Shown here one piece after another: positions 1-5,627 of a stretch of 6,863 nucleotides of DNA. Both the position numbers and the translations under genes were made by a program. The notes below the pieces were generated by a model. That model was not told the DNA's origin, did not search any database, and saw only the letters and a program-made list of their open reading frames with translations. How positions within the stretch are numbered: the first letter of the stretch is position 1; each line of letters starts with the position of its first letter. Origin of the DNA: Ruminococcus sp. (GTDB lineage Bacteria > Bacillota > Clostridia > Oscillospirales > Acutalibacteraceae); the NCBI GenBank assembly GCA_017502425.1, contig JAFVVB010000064.1:1-6863 (forward strand), read 5' to 3'.

Positions 1-745
1 AATCCTCAGGGTTTACGAAATTGAAAATGCCTTTGTATCGAGATGAGCTATAATCTTCGTTTGTGGTGGTATTAGGAGTTGCAAAGGTGTATGCGTAGAC
101 ATTGTCGCTACCGTGGATATCTATGAGAGATTTTGCGAGCAAGTTTGCTACTGCTGCTCCACGTGAGTGACCTGTAATCAGAAATTTACAGTGGTCTCTG
201 TCTATACCGTAGTTGTGAAAATAGCGCTCTAAATTATTAAGAGAAAACTCACACGCTTTATTAAATCCGCTGTGAACTTTAGTGGTGGAAACATCGTGAC
301 CAATGTCAAAATTTGAGTACCACTCCTTTTGAAAAGTACCTCTTAGCGCTACTGCAACTAAAGTGTATTTTCCAATTTTTTGAGATGAAATTAATAGGCC
401 GACGCCGTCTTGGTCGTAGTCATCTGAGTAGTTGAATTTTGCGTTGTGTTCAAAGCCCATGGAATTAAGGTTATCAAGGGCTTTGTCGTGCTCGTAAGCA
501 CTCGATGAAAGCACGATGCATGTACGTGCGAGTTCTTGTGAGAATTTCTGAGGAGTGGTGGTGAATGTTGTGTTACTCAAAGAGATTTGATATGGGAATT
601 GCGCGGTGGTATCTTTAGCGTTTACAGGTGTTGTTATGAATTTCAAAGTATAATCTTTCTTTTCTTTTTCGCATGCCAAAAGCATAGCACTACCTCCTAA
701 GATTAGCGTTAACACTAGTAATATGGACAATATTTTTTGCTTCAT
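1..745 (-). CDS. Secreted class 3 lipase-like lipoprotein, C-terminus cut by window edge
   Basis: Partial: 248 residues are read from ATG 745-743, with AAGGAG at 757-752 six bases upstream; the frame stays open to base 2. The N-terminus is a lipoprotein signal peptide (basic MKQK, hydrophobic core) ending in a lipobox LLAC with Cys25, so the protein should be lipid-anchored on the outer face of the membrane. Class 3 lipase hallmarks follow in order: oxyanion-type RGT at 135-137, VHSGF at 157-161, the nucleophile elbow GHSRG with Ser194, and a YTFATPN segment at about 224-230. The last visible residue, Asp248 in FNFVNPED, sits where the catalytic Asp of Lipase_3 proteins lies; the catalytic His would be outside the window. 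The family hydrolyses ester bonds in lipids, but some members act on other esters, so the substrate is unknown. It is divergent from the repeat lipoprotein at 862. I found no convincing promoter for it. Confidence 0.9.
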   Translation of the reverse strand, partial: MKQKILSILLVLTLILGGSAMLLACEKEKKDYTLKFITTPVNAKDTTAQFPYQISLSNTTFTTTPQKFSQELARTCIVLSSSAYEHDKALDNLNSMGFEHNAKFNYSDDYDQDGVGLLISSQKIGKYTLVAVALRGTFQKEWYSNFDIGHDVSTTKVHSGFNKACEFSLNNLERYFHNYGIDRDHCKFLITGHSRGAAVANLLAKSLIDIHGSDNVYAYTFATPNTTTNEDYSSSRYKGIFNFVNPED

Positions 746-784
746 ACTTCGCTCCTTGTTCATAAAAGAGTTACAATTTTGTTG

Positions 785-812
785 TTGACACTACTGTAAT
801 TGATGATATAAT
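785..812 (+). promoter_or_regulatory. Promoter of the repeat lipoprotein gene
   Basis: A perfect -35 TTGACA lies at 785-790 and a perfect -10 TATAAT at 807-812, with a 16 bp spacer. A TG at 804-805 gives an extended -10. Transcription should begin near 819. A small inverted repeat, GTTGT GGT ACAAC at 817-829, lies at the predicted start site and could be an operator or a weak 5' hairpin. Confidence 0.85.
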
Positions 813-845
813 CAAGGTTGTGGTACAACATATGTACTATTTAAT

Positions 846-852
846 AAAGGAG
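846..852 (+). promoter_or_regulatory. Ribosome binding site that fixes the start at 862
   Basis: AAAGGAG lies nine bases before ATG 862. The longer frame that opens at 820 would begin at or before the predicted transcription start and would put 14 polar residues ahead of the signal peptide, so ATG 862 is preferred. Confidence 0.85.
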
Positions 853-861
853 ATATACAAT

Positions 862-1491
862 ATGCTGAAATCAACTTTTGCAAAAAGAATTACTTCAATA
901 TTATTAGCACTTATTCTCGTTCTATCCACAGCAGTTGTTTTTGTTGGATGTAAGAAAGACGGCATTCCTGATGACCTTATTCCTTACAATGTTGATGCTA
1001 ACGGTAACCCAACCAGCTACTATAAGAACGAATATGATAAAGACGGTAACCTCATTAAAGAGCAGACATATAACTCTGAGGGTGAGCTCATCAGCTATAA
1101 CACTAACGAGTTTGATGACAGAGGTAACAAGACCGTAAGCGTATTCTACGATAAAGACGGTAAGGTTGCCGGTGAAACTCAGGTTGAGTATAATGACCAA
1201 AACCTTCCTACTAAGCAGACTAACCTTGACGCTAAAGGTAAAGTAACTGACTATACTGTTAAAGAGTATAACGAGCAGGGCTTAGATAGCAAGATTTACA
1301 GATACGATGGTGATGATACTCTCAAATCATACACAGTATATGAGTATAACGATAAAAAAGAGTGCATCAAAATGACTGAGCATACAGGTAAAGGTGAAGT
1401 TAAATACTACGTCGAGTACAAATACGATAAAGAAGGTAATATGACTTCTTACCAGTATGATGCTAAGGGCAACCTCGTTGAGAAAAAATAA
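862..1491 (+). CDS. Lipoprotein made of 26-residue tandem repeats
   Basis: The product is 209 residues. The N-terminus (MLKSTFAKR, then about 18 hydrophobic residues) ends in FVGC with Cys30, a slightly unusual lipobox because Phe stands at -3, so an extracellular lipid-anchored protein is predicted. After a short linker, residues 57-186 are five repeats of exactly 26 residues, each starting E-Y/F-N/D (57, 83, 109, 135, 161), plus a 23-residue sixth copy at 187-209. Each unit splits into two related 13-residue halves of the form YDKDGNLI.. and YNSEGELISY. These resemble the YD/RHS-like or YwqK-like beta-hairpin repeats of secreted bacterial proteins, but the even 26-residue period is not the RHS spacing. 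The composition is acidic and rich in Tyr, Asn, Asp and Lys. Function is unknown; binding a cell-wall or host ligand is only a guess. It is monocistronic: strong promoter upstream, terminator 13 nt after the stop. Confidence 0.9.
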   Translation: MLKSTFAKRITSILLALILVLSTAVVFVGCKKDGIPDDLIPYNVDANGNPTSYYKNEYDKDGNLIKEQTYNSEGELISYNTNEFDDRGNKTVSVFYDKDGKVAGETQVEYNDQNLPTKQTNLDAKGKVTDYTVKEYNEQGLDSKIYRYDGDDTLKSYTVYEYNDKKECIKMTEHTGKGEVKYYVEYKYDKEGNMTSYQYDAKGNLVEKK

Positions 1492-1503
1492 TTTACAAGA
1501 GTT

Positions 1504-1533
1504 AAAGGGCAACCATATCGGTTGCCCTTTTTT
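1504..1533 (+). terminator. Rho-independent terminator after the repeat lipoprotein
   Basis: GGGCAACC (1507-1514) pairs perfectly with GGTTGCCC (1520-1527) around a 5-base loop. AAA on the left and a run of six T on the right (1528-1533) extend it. It begins 13 nt after the stop codon. Confidence 0.92.
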
Positions 1534-1554
1534 ACGTTTAATTCAAAGCAAAAT

Positions 1555-1581
1555 AAAAAGCCCTCATAATAAGGGCTTTTA
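1555..1581 (-). terminator. Rho-independent terminator after mgtE
   Basis: AGCCCT (1559-1564) and AGGGCT (1572-1577) form a stem with a 7-base loop, flanked by A and T runs on both sides so that it can work in both directions. On the minus strand the stem is followed by TTTTT and another T-rich stretch. It begins only a few bases after the mgtE stop (1586-1584), so it ends mgtE and backs up the opposing terminator. Confidence 0.88.
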
Positions 1582-1583
1582 CT

Positions 1584-2963
1584 TTATATGTGCAGTATAG
1601 ACGAAGCAATCTCAAAGTAAATGAAAAGAGATAGTGCGTCTAATATAGTGGTGATGAACGGACTCGCCACTACCGCAGGGTCAAAACCTACTTTCTCGAT
1701 AATCATCGGCAAAGTACAACCGACGATTTTCGCAAAAAAGACGGTCATAACCAGAGTGAGTGATACAACAAGAGCTATCATCACGGTGACCTCGGTATTA
1801 TTAAGTAGTACACGATCAACTAAAAGCATTTTAGCAAAGTTAGCGCATGCAAGTGTTACACCACATAAAAGTGATACTCGGCACTCTTTGAAAATAACTT
1901 TAAATATATCTTTGAATTCAATTTCGCCTAATGAGAGCGAACGGATGATAGTAACTGATGACTGTGAGCCTGAGTTACCGCCTGTACCCATGAGCATCGG
2001 AATAAATGCGGTGAGCACGATAGAAGTAGCAAGACTCGATTCAAACGAGTTGATTATCATACCGGTGAATGTCGCGGATATCATGAGTATCAACAGCCAT
2101 GGGATACGGCTTTTGAAAAGCTCGAAAACCGTCAGACGGTCGTATGGTTTATCGGTGGTCGGCGTAATAGCCGCAACCTTCTGGATATCCTCGGTGGTTT
2201 CCTCTTCCATGACATCGATAGCGTCATCAACGGTGACGATACCGACCAGTCGGTTTTCTTTATCAACGACCGGAACAGCAAGGAAGTTGTATTTATTGAA
2301 TACCTGTACTACGTTTTCCTGGTCATCAAGGGTGTTAACGGAAATGACGTTTGATTCCATCAGGTCTTCAATGATAGTGTCTTCGTCAGCGAGAAGAAGA
2401 CTTTTGATAGTGACGATACCGATGAGTGTAGAATGGTCATCAGCTACGTAACATGTGTAGATAGTTTCTTTATCAATACCTGTGCGTCGGATTCTTTTGA
2501 TAGCTTCTTCGACGGTCATCTTCGGTCTGAGTCTGACAAATTCCGTCGTCATGATAGAGCCGGCTGAGTCCTCAGGGTATTTAAGAATATCGTTAATTTG
2601 CTTTCTGACGTCAGGGTCAGTCTGGCGCAAAATACGTTTTACGACGTTAGCGGGCATTTCTTCGATGATATCAACCGCGTCATCGACATAAAGCTCGTCT
2701 ATGACTTCTTTAAGCTCGGTATCGGAAAAACCGTGAATGAGCAACTGTTGAGTATCCTCGTCCATTTCTACGAAGGCTTCAGCAGCGATTTCTTTAGGCA
2801 GAAGTCTGAACAAAATAGCAGTTTTTTCGTTCTGAATATCTTCGAATACACCGGCGATATCAACGGGATTCATCGTTGACAGAATATCCCTTAAGGTCGC
2901 ATATTTTTTATTTTCGAGAAGTGTTACGATAGTCTCGAAAAGTGTGACTGTATTCCTTTCCAT
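1584..2963 (-). CDS. mgtE: Magnesium transporter MgtE
   Basis: This 459-residue protein, the usual length for the family, is an inner-membrane Mg2+ channel/transporter. Residues 1-130 form the acidic helical N domain, followed by two CBS domains (about 137-200 and 201-260), which in the family bind Mg2+ and gate the pore, and a connecting plug helix (about 262-286). Five membrane helices follow from residue 288. Recognisable signatures are PWLLILMISATFTG (289-301), the pore-lining IPMLMGTGGNSGSQ (321-334), the FDPAVVASPF segment (427-436) and Asp442 in TTILD, matching the selectivity-filter Asp of characterised MgtE proteins. ATG 2963 has AGGAGG at 2977-2972, eight bases upstream. The gene is monocistronic with its own promoter, and its Shine-Dalgarno sequence lies in a hairpin of a long leader, which implies regulation of translation, plausibly by Mg2+. 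All key residues appear intact. Confidence 0.96.
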   Translation of the reverse strand: MERNTVTLFETIVTLLENKKYATLRDILSTMNPVDIAGVFEDIQNEKTAILFRLLPKEIAAEAFVEMDEDTQQLLIHGFSDTELKEVIDELYVDDAVDIIEEMPANVVKRILRQTDPDVRKQINDILKYPEDSAGSIMTTEFVRLRPKMTVEEAIKRIRRTGIDKETIYTCYVADDHSTLIGIVTIKSLLLADEDTIIEDLMESNVISVNTLDDQENVVQVFNKYNFLAVPVVDKENRLVGIVTVDDAIDVMEEETTEDIQKVAAITPTTDKPYDRLTVFELFKSRIPWLLILMISATFTGMIINSFESSLATSIVLTAFIPMLMGTGGNSGSQSSVTIIRSLSLGEIEFKDIFKVIFKECRVSLLCGVTLACANFAKMLLVDRVLLNNTEVTVMIALVVSLTLVMTVFFAKIVGCTLPMIIEKVGFDPAVVASPFITTILDALSLFIYFEIASSILHI

Positions 2964-3158
2964 AGTGTTATCCTCCTAATTTTTTAGGCGGAAGTAGAAG
3001 ACAGTCCCCAAAAGTGAGTATCAGAGAGGAAAACAGACGTAGGTGCTATACCGTTGGCTGTTTTCGGTTATACTTCGCCCAAGGGGGTTGCCGGTGGTAC
3101 TTCCAGCGTCCATTTAAATCTCGCCTCTTTCATAGTAAAGTCCGATGACATATCGGCA
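2964..3158 (-). promoter_or_regulatory. Structured mgtE leader, candidate translational riboswitch
   Basis: The untranslated leader is about 195 nt if transcription starts near 3158. Read on the minus strand it contains: hairpin CCGAT/ATCGG (3156-3152 with 3146-3142); an outer stem AGAGG/CCTCT (3128-3124 with 3029-3025); inside it GCTGG/CCGGC (3107-3103 with 3094-3090) and GAAAACAG/CTGTTTTC (3065-3058 with 3036-3029; base 3029 is shared with the outer stem). Near the start codon, TCCGCCTAA (2992-2984) folds back on TTAGGAGGA (2979-2971) over an AAAA loop with one G-A mismatch, burying the AGGAGG site. Its 5' arm can instead pair through TACTTCCG (2996-2989) with TGGAAGTA (3105-3098) in the upstream fold, which would free the site. 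The two states exclude each other. I did not find the conserved strings of the M-box, so the class is unassigned. Confidence 0.65.
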
Positions 3159-3164
3159 CAAATA

Positions 3165-3193
3165 ATTTTATACCATCAAAAGTGATAAGTCAA
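3165..3193 (-). promoter_or_regulatory. mgtE promoter
   Basis: On the minus strand, -35 TTGACT (3193-3188) and -10 TAAAAT (3170-3165) are separated by exactly 17 bp. Transcription should begin near 3158, which leaves the long structured leader before mgtE. Confidence 0.8.
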
Positions 3194-3227
3194 CCATACT
3201 AAAACAAAAAAATTCACATATTATATC

Positions 3228-3256
3228 TTGATTTTATAGATGTATTTGAGTATAAT
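3228..3256 (+). promoter_or_regulatory. Promoter of the four-helix membrane protein gene
   Basis: TTGATT (3228-3233), a 17 bp spacer and a perfect TATAAT (3251-3256) put the transcript start near 3263, about 24 nt before the ATG. It is back to back with the mgtE promoter, the two -35 boxes being about 35 bp apart. Confidence 0.82.
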
Positions 3257-3273
3257 AAGTTGACTAATAAGTT

Positions 3274-3279
3274 AGGAGA
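3274..3279 (+). promoter_or_regulatory. Ribosome binding site that fixes the start at 3287
   Basis: AGGAGA lies seven bases before ATG 3287. A TTG at 3260 is in the same frame but lies at or before the predicted transcript start and has no ribosome binding site, so it is not used. Confidence 0.85.
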
Positions 3280-3286
3280 AATTGAA

Positions 3287-3895
3287 ATGGAAGACTTTTT
3301 TGAGAAAAAACTGAAAGAATTTTTACCATATATTATTATTATAGGAGCGGTGTTTTTAGCACTGCCTGCTATATTGATGTTGCTTAAAAACAGGGTAGTG
3401 CTCAACCAGATTGTATTGCTCGGTGTTTTTCCGCTGACTTCGTTTGGCTGTTGTGCTCACTACGCATATGTTAAGAAAAGTGATTTATACTTAACTTTGG
3501 TTGCACCTATCATTTTTATACCAACTATGTTCCTCTACGGCTTTATCAGAGATTCGCTGCTCAATAGCCTGATTTTCTTAGTATCATACTTTATCTGCGG
3601 TTATATCGGACTTACTGTCGGTGAGATGATATCAGGAAAAGCATCTGATGATAAAGCTGAAAATAAGGGTGGAAGAAGAACATCAGGTAGCAGATCACGT
3701 CAGAGAAGAGTACCTAGACACGTTGATACTACTGCTGCTAATGAAGAAAGTGTAGATGACCTTGTTATTGAAGATATCGAAATGCCTGAGAGTTTTGATG
3801 CGGTTCACACCACAGCTGATGAAACTCCGAGTTTTGATTCAACTATGAGCGATATCGATTCTATTCTCGCTGAAATTCACAGCAGAAATGAATAA
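3287..3895 (+). CDS. Four-helix membrane protein with charged C-terminal tail, function unknown
   Basis: The product is 202 residues and I do not recognise the family. A charged start (MEDFFEKKLKEF) leads into four predicted membrane helices at about residues 13-33, 40-60, 67-87 and 91-114, with very short loops. The rest is soluble: a basic, Gly/Ser/Arg-rich stretch at 129-145 (GGRRTSGSRSRQRR) and then a long acidic, probably disordered segment (150-190) ending in an amphipathic SDIDSILAEIHSR helix. The basic stretch just after the last helix predicts a cytoplasmic tail by the positive-inside rule, and the terminal short helix could dock a partner protein; both points are inference. It is monocistronic, with a strong promoter and a strong terminator. 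A role in envelope or membrane organisation is possible, but nothing in the sequence proves one. Confidence 0.85.
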   Translation: MEDFFEKKLKEFLPYIIIIGAVFLALPAILMLLKNRVVLNQIVLLGVFPLTSFGCCAHYAYVKKSDLYLTLVAPIIFIPTMFLYGFIRDSLLNSLIFLVSYFICGYIGLTVGEMISGKASDDKAENKGGRRTSGSRSRQRRVPRHVDTTAANEESVDDLVIEDIEMPESFDAVHTTADETPSFDSTMSDIDSILAEIHSRNE

Positions 3896-3919
3896 TAAAC
3901 AGATTCAAAATATAAAATA

Positions 3920-3950
3920 AAAAGGCGAAGCACCCAGTGCTTCGCCTTTT
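3920..3950. terminator. Bidirectional terminator shared by two convergent genes
   Basis: AAAAGGCGAAGCAC (3920-3933) pairs perfectly with GTGCTTCGCCTTTT (3937-3950) around a 3-base CCA loop. A and T runs at both ends let it stop transcription from the plus-strand membrane-protein gene and from the minus-strand gene ending at 3966. Confidence 0.93.
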
Positions 3951-3965
3951 CTTATAGAGTAAGAA

Positions 3966-4247
3966 TTATTCGCAGAAGAATACGTCCATACCTGTTGTTT
4001 CGCCATCAGCAACGATGTATGCTTTTGACTCTTCAGGCTTTACGTATACTGTGTAAGCCTTCTTGCCTTTTACAACCTTCTTAACGTTCTTCTCGATGTC
4101 AGCAACTGAAACAGTAGCGCCACCGAACTGGATGTAAAGGTCAACCTTAGCAGCTGTTTTCTTAGCTGTTGTTGTCTTCTTAGTAGTTGTTACTTTCTTA
4201 GTAGCTGTCTTCTTCTCTGTTGTAGTTGTTTTCTTTGTAGTAGCCAT
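3966..4247 (-). CDS. DUF6465-like small protein with Lys/Thr-rich N-terminal tail
   Basis: The product is 93 residues. Residues 1-34 are a low-complexity tail of Lys, Thr and Ala (ATTKKTTTTEKK-type units), strongly basic and histone-H1-like. Residues 35-93 are a small folded domain beginning DLYIQFGGATVSVADI and containing YVKPEESKAYIV, a pattern I associate with the DUF6465 family of clostridia; this assignment is from memory. The domain looks like alternating strands with one helix (about 50-60). No signal peptide or membrane helix is present, so it should be cytoplasmic. The tail suggests nucleic-acid binding, perhaps nucleoid-associated, but this is inference. ATG 4247 has AAGGAA at 4259-4254, six bases upstream. 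The gene has its own strong promoter (4326-4354) and a 5'-terminal hairpin, consistent with abundant expression. Confidence 0.88.
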   Translation of the reverse strand: MATTKKTTTTEKKTATKKVTTTKKTTTAKKTAAKVDLYIQFGGATVSVADIEKNVKKVVKGKKAYTVYVKPEESKAYIVADGETTGMDVFFCE

Positions 4248-4305
4248 TTTAGTTTCCTTCTTTCAAAATAAAATTATGAATAACGCATGAAAACAAGTTT
4301 AATAT

Positions 4306-4318
4306 CAGACTTCGTCTG
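4306..4318 (-). promoter_or_regulatory. 5'-terminal hairpin of the DUF6465-like mRNA
   Basis: CAGAC and GTCTG arms with a 3-base loop lie within one or two bases of the predicted transcript start (about 4319). A hairpin at the very 5' end commonly protects an mRNA from decay. The rest of the leader (4305-4260) is unstructured and A/T-rich. Confidence 0.5.
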
Positions 4319-4325
4319 TACCTTA

Positions 4326-4354
4326 ATTATATATCTGAGAGAATTTAAAATCAA
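4326..4354 (-). promoter_or_regulatory. Promoter of the DUF6465-like gene
   Basis: On the minus strand, TTGATT (4354-4349), a 17 bp spacer and a perfect TATAAT (4331-4326) predict a start near 4319, about 72 nt before the ATG. An inverted repeat TTTGG/CCAAA (4370-4374 and 4383-4387) sits just upstream of the -35 box and could bind a regulator. Confidence 0.85.
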
Positions 4355-4587
4355 ACTCTTGTACCGAAATTTGGCTTATTGACCAAACTCGGGCGGTTTT
4401 AAGGTGGTTTTTGTGTGTTTATGACTACGGTTTTTGACTGTTTTTTGGCACATGGCCGTTTTTTATCTAGCAAGTTAACTAAATTTATCCTAAGGATATT
4501 GTGCAAAAAACACACGATTTTTACTTTTTATAGTTGAATTGCCCTATAAATACCAATTAAAAATGTAATATTTTACTAATGGCCGTA
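4355..4587. other. Gene-free divergent region with spaced T-tracts and two small palindromes
   Basis: No plausible coding frame is seen between the two divergent promoters. T-tracts, mostly after a G (GGTTTT-like), recur at 4397-4400, 4408-4412, 4418-4420, 4431-4435, 4441-4446 and 4459-4464, several of them about 9-14 bp apart, so the DNA may be bent upstream of the minus-strand promoter. Downstream lie the palindrome AGTTAACT (4473-4480) and the near-palindrome TATCCT A AGGATA (4486-4498), possible operator sites for the AEC/WYL unit. Confidence 0.4.
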
Positions 4588-4616
4588 TTGTTATATTGTA
4601 CATATGGTGGTATAAT
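4588..4616 (+). promoter_or_regulatory. Promoter of the AEC permease/WYL regulator operon
   Basis: TTGTTA (4588-4593), a 17 bp spacer and a perfect TATAAT (4611-4616), with a TG at 4608-4609 giving an extended -10. The start should be near 4623, leaving a leader of about 62 nt. Confidence 0.8.
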
Positions 4617-4684
4617 AATCACAGTACTGATTATGGGACTTTGAAGAATATTTATAACATAGATATTATATACGGGGAGATAAT

Positions 4685-5611
4685 ATGCTTAGTAGTTTTT
4701 TGACAGTAGGAGAACAGGTGCTCATACTGTTCGTGCTGATATCGGTAGGATTTATATGTGGTAAAACAAAACTCATAAATGAATCAGGCTGTAAAGTAGT
4801 AACTGACATTGTTTTATATTTTGTTACACCGTGTGTTATTATCAGTGCTTTTCAACGCGATTTTGATGTGACTATGCTGATAAAATTAATAGTGTCAGCG
4901 ATTTGCTCGGCAGCTATTTTGTTTTTCAGCGTAGTTGTTGCACAGATTTTATATAAAAAGCAGGAACGTAGCAGAGCATGTGTTCTGAAATTTGCTACCG
5001 TGTTTTCTAACTGTGGGTTTATGTCGCTTCCACTTCAGCAGGCGTTGCTGGGAGAAGAAGGTGTTTTTTACGGTGCTACGTTCGTTGCTTTGTTTAACGT
5101 TTTTGTGTGGTCATACGGAATTATTACCATGAAAGGTAAATCCGAGAAAATGTCGGGGTTAAAAATCCTTATTAATCCCGGTATTATCGGCACTCTCGTA
5201 GGCATTACGCTCTTTTTATCATCGGTGAGATTACCGGTTGTTATTGCTCAGCCTGTTAATTATCTTGCGGCTCTTAACACACCTGTGCCTATGCTGATTA
5301 TAGGTTACTATCTTTCATCAGCAAAGCTCAGAAAAGCGTTTACCGATATGTGGGCATATATTTCTATGGTGCTCAGGCTAATCGTCTTACCACTTATCAC
5401 ACTTTTAGTACTTCTTTTATGTGGTATAAAAGGAACGCTTTTAGTTTCACTTATTATTTCGGTGGCATCACCGGTTGCAGCTATTACTACTATGATGTCG
5501 GCAAAGTACGGCCATGATACCGAGCTTTCTGTGTCGCTTGTATCGGCATCTACTTTATTATCACTTCTTACTATGCCACTCGTAGTAGGACTTGCACAGT
5601 ATTTATCGTAA
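4685..5611 (+). CDS. AEC (auxin efflux carrier-like) family transporter
   Basis: This 308-residue, very hydrophobic protein is of normal length for the family and has about ten predicted membrane helices in two halves, with the central cytoplasmic loop near 147-160 (MKGKSEKMSG). Family features seen are FVTPCVII (46-53) in helix 2, the SNCGFMSLPL segment (108-117), which matches the usual SN-x-GF-x-x-x-PL motif, GEEGVFYGA (123-131), INPGIIGTLVGI (163-174) and NTPVPMLIIGYYLS (198-211). Bacterial AEC members export or exchange organic acids such as malate or malonate; plant auxin is not implied, and the substrate cannot be told from sequence. ATG 4685 is preceded by GGGGAG at 4674-4679, five bases away. 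A WYL regulator follows 16 nt after the stop and is probably co-transcribed; it may control this gene. Confidence 0.92.
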   Translation: MLSSFLTVGEQVLILFVLISVGFICGKTKLINESGCKVVTDIVLYFVTPCVIISAFQRDFDVTMLIKLIVSAICSAAILFFSVVVAQILYKKQERSRACVLKFATVFSNCGFMSLPLQQALLGEEGVFYGATFVALFNVFVWSYGIITMKGKSEKMSGLKILINPGIIGTLVGITLFLSSVRLPVVIAQPVNYLAALNTPVPMLIIGYYLSSAKLRKAFTDMWAYISMVLRLIVLPLITLLVLLLCGIKGTLLVSLIISVASPVAAITTMMSAKYGHDTELSVSLVSASTLLSLLTMPLVVGLAQYLS

Positions 5612-5627
5612 GGGTAGGGTGAGCTTT

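Noticed and set aside
746..840. Lipase promoter on the minus strand
   Set aside because: TATCAT overlaps the opposite -10, but no -35 lies at a suitable distance; other candidates match worse.
922..1200. Minus-strand open frames opposite the repeat lipoprotein (also 1327-1512)
   Set aside because: They are antisense shadows of repetitive coding sequence with no ribosome sites.
1621..2451. Long plus-strand open frame of 276 codons
   Set aside because: It is antisense to mgtE, rich in Ser/Thr/Ile in a shadow pattern, and has no ribosome site; MgtE motifs on the other strand are unmistakable.
2964..3158. Assigning the mgtE leader to the M-box, SAM-I or ydaO (c-di-AMP) riboswitch
   Set aside because: The M-box strings are absent. 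The short CCGGCAACC resembles SAM-I, and CAGCCAAC..GUAUAGC resembles the 3' core of ydaO RNAs, but the rest of each consensus is missing, so these are treated as chance.
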